51,414 nt of DNA from Gammaproteobacteria bacterium (GTDB lineage: Bacteria; Pseudomonadota; Gammaproteobacteria; Steroidobacterales; Foliamicaceae): the NCBI GenBank assembly GCA_007571315.1, contig RKRP01000133.1, positions 1 to 51,414 of the forward strand, in the 5' to 3' direction. The number at the start of each line of letters is the position of its first letter. Position 1 is the first letter of the stretch. Shown one piece after another: positions 48,190 through 51,414 of the stretch. A program made the position numbers and the translations under genes. The notes under the pieces are model-generated. The model was not told the origin of the DNA. It saw only the letters and a list, made by a program, of their open reading frames with translations, and searched no databases.

Positions 48190-48858
48190 CTACGGGCCGA
48201 ACACTGTGCCCGAGAACGCGGCCACAATGGTCATGGCGTAGATAAACAATACCCATCCGTACACCGGTTGCAACTGTGCGTGATACTTCTGCTCCAGTTC
48301 GGCCGTTGACCCCGATTGCGCAATGGTGGCGAAGGTAGCGGTGGCGGGAGCGAAGCCACGGTCCAACGGCACCACCGCGAAACCGATCAGCCCTACCGCC
48401 ACCAGCTTTGCCGCAAGCCACAGCGGGGCCTCAAGCGCGGCCACCGTTTGCGTTGCCGCGGCGAATGCCAGGGCGCCCACGCACAACAGCAGGCTGAATG
48501 GCGTATTGGTTTTCTCGAAGAGTTTTTCGGCGGCGGTTCCCGGATTGAGAAAGCCCCGCCACATGATCAGGACCCAGGCCAAACCCAGGATCCACACCAG
48601 CGCCAGCGCCCAGGCGGGAACACGGATGATCTCCAGGCTGGCGATCAATTGCAGGCCGCTTGGGAAGATCAGCGCGTTGCAGGTGCGCGGCAGCCGGTCC
48701 AGCACCATGCCAAGGCGCAGGACGCTGGAGCGGGTTTCAATGCTCAGCGAGGAGTTTTCCGACATCTTCGCGGCCAGAAACACCCCCAGGTCCGTGCCCA
48801 GCCAGAACACCCATAAGGAAATATGGAAGAAAACCAGTATCTTGTGCTCCAGCATCAT
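48190..48858 (-). CDS. integral membrane protein, unknown
   Basis: Multiple TM segments; FFHISLWVFWLGTDLGVFLAAK. Confidence 0.7.
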   Translation of the reverse strand: MMLEHKILVFFHISLWVFWLGTDLGVFLAAKMSENSSLSIETRSSVLRLGMVLDRLPRTCNALIFPSGLQLIASLEIIRVPAWALALVWILGLAWVLIMWRGFLNPGTAAEKLFEKTNTPFSLLLCVGALAFAAATQTVAALEAPLWLAAKLVAVGLIGFAVVPLDRGFAPATATFATIAQSGSTAELEQKYHAQLQPVYGWVLFIYAMTIVAAFSGTVFGP

Positions 48859-49163
48859 TGGCTTGCCTCCTCTCCCATCTCCTCAAACGGCGCCAGAACC
48901 TTGCGGATCAGTTCGGCGTTGGCGGCGGCCCAGGCCGCGGCCTGGGCCGCATCCGGCTCGAAATCGTCGATTTCCTCGCGGCTGGCAAGACCTTTTTGGA
49001 GAATCAGCGTTTCCAGGCTCATCAGCCGTTCCCGCGCCACCCAGTGCTCCGCCATCAGTTTGAGCAAACTGGCCAGCAGCGCGTCGGTGGCGGGGTCCTG
49101 AAAGAAATACTTCCGCCCCCCCTTGATGCGGCGGCTCAGTCGTTCTCCCGCTGCCGCGCTCAC
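48855..49163 (-). CDS. conserved-looking small protein, unknown
   Basis: 102 aa, ATGA overlap with the downstream membrane protein; co-directional. Confidence 0.6.
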   Translation of the reverse strand: MSAAAGERLSRRIKGGRKYFFQDPATDALLASLLKLMAEHWVARERLMSLETLILQKGLASREEIDDFEPDAAQAAAWAAANAELIRKVLAPFEEMGEEASQ

Positions 49164-49164
49164 A

Positions 49165-50358
49165 TCAGCCCTGCTTGACCGAGCCGAAGCCGTACCAGAA
49201 GATCACGTCCGACAACCGCCCGGTGTCCTCGCCGAACTCCGGGTCGGTCCTGGCTGCCGCGATGAACTCTTCTTCTTCCGTGTAGGTGTAGCGCGGCATT
49301 ACGCCTTCAAAGTAGCCTTCGGCGGGAAAGCCTGCCGTTACCGTAAGTTCCTTCGGATCCTGGTCGCGGAAGTCCTTGTAGAACGGCTCGTTGTTGTAGT
49401 AGCTGTCCCAGTCCAGATAGAACTGATCGTAGGCCGCCATCCGGTCGTTGGGCGGCAGTTCCATGTTGAGAAGCACGCCGCCCGGGCGCAGCACGCGGTG
49501 GGCCTCGGCCAGATAGTTGCGAATCGCCTTGTTCGGCAGTTCATGCAGGAACATGGAACTGAACACCACGTCCATGGAGTTGTCCGGGAAGCGGATGCTC
49601 TCGGCGCTCTGCTGGTGGAAGTGGGCCTCAATGCCCATGGCCTCGGCGCGGGCATGCGCATAGCGCAGGCACGGCGCGGCCACATCAATGCCATGCACCT
49701 CGGCTTGGGGAAACACCTGCCTCCAGGGCAGGGTGTTGTGGCCAATGGTGCAGCCGGCGTCCAATATTCGGGCCGGTTTGGGGTTGTTGAAGCGCGCCTT
49801 GTAGAAATTCGCCATGGACCAGCCGATATCGTTCAATTCCCTGCCCATGGCGCCAAAGGCGAACACGTTCAATCCCTGGTCGTAGATGGCTCCTGCCGCG
49901 AGGTCTTGGCCGCCGTATTCCTTGTGGTAGCAGCCGGGCATGAGGTGAACGTCCACCGCATCCACGTAGCGCGGAATCTCAAGGTTCGGATCCAGTTCCA
50001 GCGTGCCGCCGGCTTTGGCCTTTTCCGACAGGCTGCGGCCCTTGTCGTTGAGTTGCCCGCGTTGCTGTTCCATGCTGTCCATCACCACGTCCCATACCAT
50101 TTGCTGGGCTGTGCAGCGGGCGGAAGAATAGGCCTTGAAAATTTCCCGGCCGCGCATCGCTCGATGCACGTCCTCGCCGTTCGGCGGCTTGTTGCCGGGC
50201 GTTTCCAGGCTTGCGGAAACGCCGGATTCAAAGTCCTTGCGCATGGTTGCCGCAAGATCGTTGAGCACGAAACCGCGCAGGCCGGAAACAAACCGTTCCC
50301 GCGCCCTTGCGTCGCGGTTTCTATCAAGCGCCAGGGCATGGGTAATTGGCTGTGTCAT
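49165..50358 (-). CDS. class I SAM-dependent methyltransferase
   Basis: ARILDAGCTIGHNTLPW; DNSMDVVFSSMFLHELP; AHRVLRPGGVLLNME. Confidence 0.85.
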   Translation of the reverse strand: MTQPITHALALDRNRDARARERFVSGLRGFVLNDLAATMRKDFESGVSASLETPGNKPPNGEDVHRAMRGREIFKAYSSARCTAQQMVWDVVMDSMEQQRGQLNDKGRSLSEKAKAGGTLELDPNLEIPRYVDAVDVHLMPGCYHKEYGGQDLAAGAIYDQGLNVFAFGAMGRELNDIGWSMANFYKARFNNPKPARILDAGCTIGHNTLPWRQVFPQAEVHGIDVAAPCLRYAHARAEAMGIEAHFHQQSAESIRFPDNSMDVVFSSMFLHELPNKAIRNYLAEAHRVLRPGGVLLNMELPPNDRMAAYDQFYLDWDSYYNNEPFYKDFRDQDPKELTVTAGFPAEGYFEGVMPRYTYTEEEEFIAAARTDPEFGEDTGRLSDVIFWYGFGSVKQG

Positions 50359-50495
50359 TGCTTTGCGCCCCAAGTTTTACTGTGCCGCCGCACAACAGTT
50401 CCGATTGTTGCGGATTCAGCAGGAAAATGCAAAGCGCAGCGTACAATCCGGCGCATGCTGGCGCGCCTTCGTTCAAAGCCGGGAAGCAATCCCTG

Positions 50496-51414
50496 ATGGC
50501 CGGGCCGCTGGAGGGTGTTCGGGTTCTGGAACTCACCAGTGTGGTGCTGGGCCCCTGGGCCTGCCAGTTGCTGGCCGACATGGGCGCCGAAGTCATCAAG
50601 GTGGAACCGCCGTACGGCGACTCCAACCGGTCCCTGGGAGCTTTTCACAATCCCGGCATGGCGGCGCTTTACCTCACCTGCAACCGAAACAAGCGGGGCG
50701 TGGTGCTGAATCTGAAAAAGCCCGCGGGGCGGGAGGCGGTGCTGCGTCTGGCGCGCGGCGCGGATGTTCTGATTCACAACAACCGCCCCGGCGTGATGAC
50801 GCGCCTGGGTCTTGAGTACGACGACCTGCGCGCGGTCAATCCACGCATAATCTATTGCGGAACTTACGGCTACGGAAAAGCCGGCCCCTACGCGCAGCGC
50901 GGCGCCCTGGACGACTCGATTCAGTCCGTGAGCGGCTTTGCCATGCTGCACGAGATGGTGCAGGGGGAACCGCGCTACGCTCCCAGCGTGGTGGCGGACA
51001 AGACTACCGCGATTACGGTTGTATATGGCGTGTTGGCAGCGTTGTTCCATCGCGAGCGGACCGGGGAAGGCCAGGAGCTGGAAGTGCCGATGTTCGAGAC
51101 CATGGTGTCGTTTGTGATGGCGGAGCACTTGTGGGGCCAGGTATTCGATCCGCCGCTGGACACTCCCGGCTACAAGCGGCTGATGAGCAAGCACCGCAAG
51201 CCCTACCGGACGCTGGATGGCTACATTGCCGTGCTGCCCTACCTGGACCGGCACTGGGAGCAGTTTTGCGCCCTCGCCGAACGCCCGGATTTGATTGAGG
51301 ACGAGCGTTTCAGAACGCTTTCCGACCGGGTTCGCAATATTGACGATACCTATTCCGAAACGGGACGCATACTGGCCACCCGCGCCACGGCGGAATGGAT
51401 GGAGCTGTTCGCGG
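50496..51414 (+). CDS. CaiB/BaiF family CoA-transferase (3' truncated by window edge; not in the ORF track)
   Basis: Open frame MAGPLEGVRVLELTSVVLGPWACQLLADMGAEVIKVEPPYGD...GTYGYGKAGPYAQRGALDDSIQ to window end. Confidence 0.93.
   Translation, partial: MAGPLEGVRVLELTSVVLGPWACQLLADMGAEVIKVEPPYGDSNRSLGAFHNPGMAALYLTCNRNKRGVVLNLKKPAGREAVLRLARGADVLIHNNRPGVMTRLGLEYDDLRAVNPRIIYCGTYGYGKAGPYAQRGALDDSIQSVSGFAMLHEMVQGEPRYAPSVVADKTTAITVVYGVLAALFHRERTGEGQELEVPMFETMVSFVMAEHLWGQVFDPPLDTPGYKRLMSKHRKPYRTLDGYIAVLPYLDRHWEQFCALAERPDLIEDERFRTLSDRVRNIDDTYSETGRILATRATAEWMELFA

Overview
High-GC (about 60-65% by eye) gammaproteobacterial-type chromosomal window, densely coding, with roughly 40 supportable genes and 3 tRNAs. 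Backbone: tatB(partial)-tatC; a tightly overlapping minus-strand arginine operon (argR-argG-[P-loop unknown]-argC-argD-argF'-like-argB-argH-thioesterase); acyl-CoA metabolism genes; two TonB-dependent receptors with a PQQ-type sugar dehydrogenase and an amidohydrolase; rpoH; an AGCS symporter; MFS; prs; tRNA-Gln/Phe/Gly; yggX; mutY; trmB; xth; SDR, enoyl-CoA hydratase, GST; a CoA-transferase running off the end. Accessory material: two distinct lower-GC restriction-modification systems (10280-12195; 25366-28591), an ankyrin lipoprotein gene split by a 61-bp duplication-type insertion, and a microcin-V-like cluster (38801-42933) with two double-glycine-leader peptides, a HlyD-type MFP and a C39-peptidase ABC exporter. 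A family of four intergenic long-hairpin elements (19437-19570, 31469-31570, 31623-31725, 33546-33685) shares a conserved ~50-nt loop with compensatory changes, while arm sequences differ between copies. Strongest leads: the microcin-like cluster, the hairpin family, the unknown P-loop protein placed where an N-acetylglutamate synthase is missing, a sigma-32-like promoter directly upstream of rpoH, and poly-G tracts at both TonB receptors. All functional calls come from reading motifs in the translations; no database search was run.
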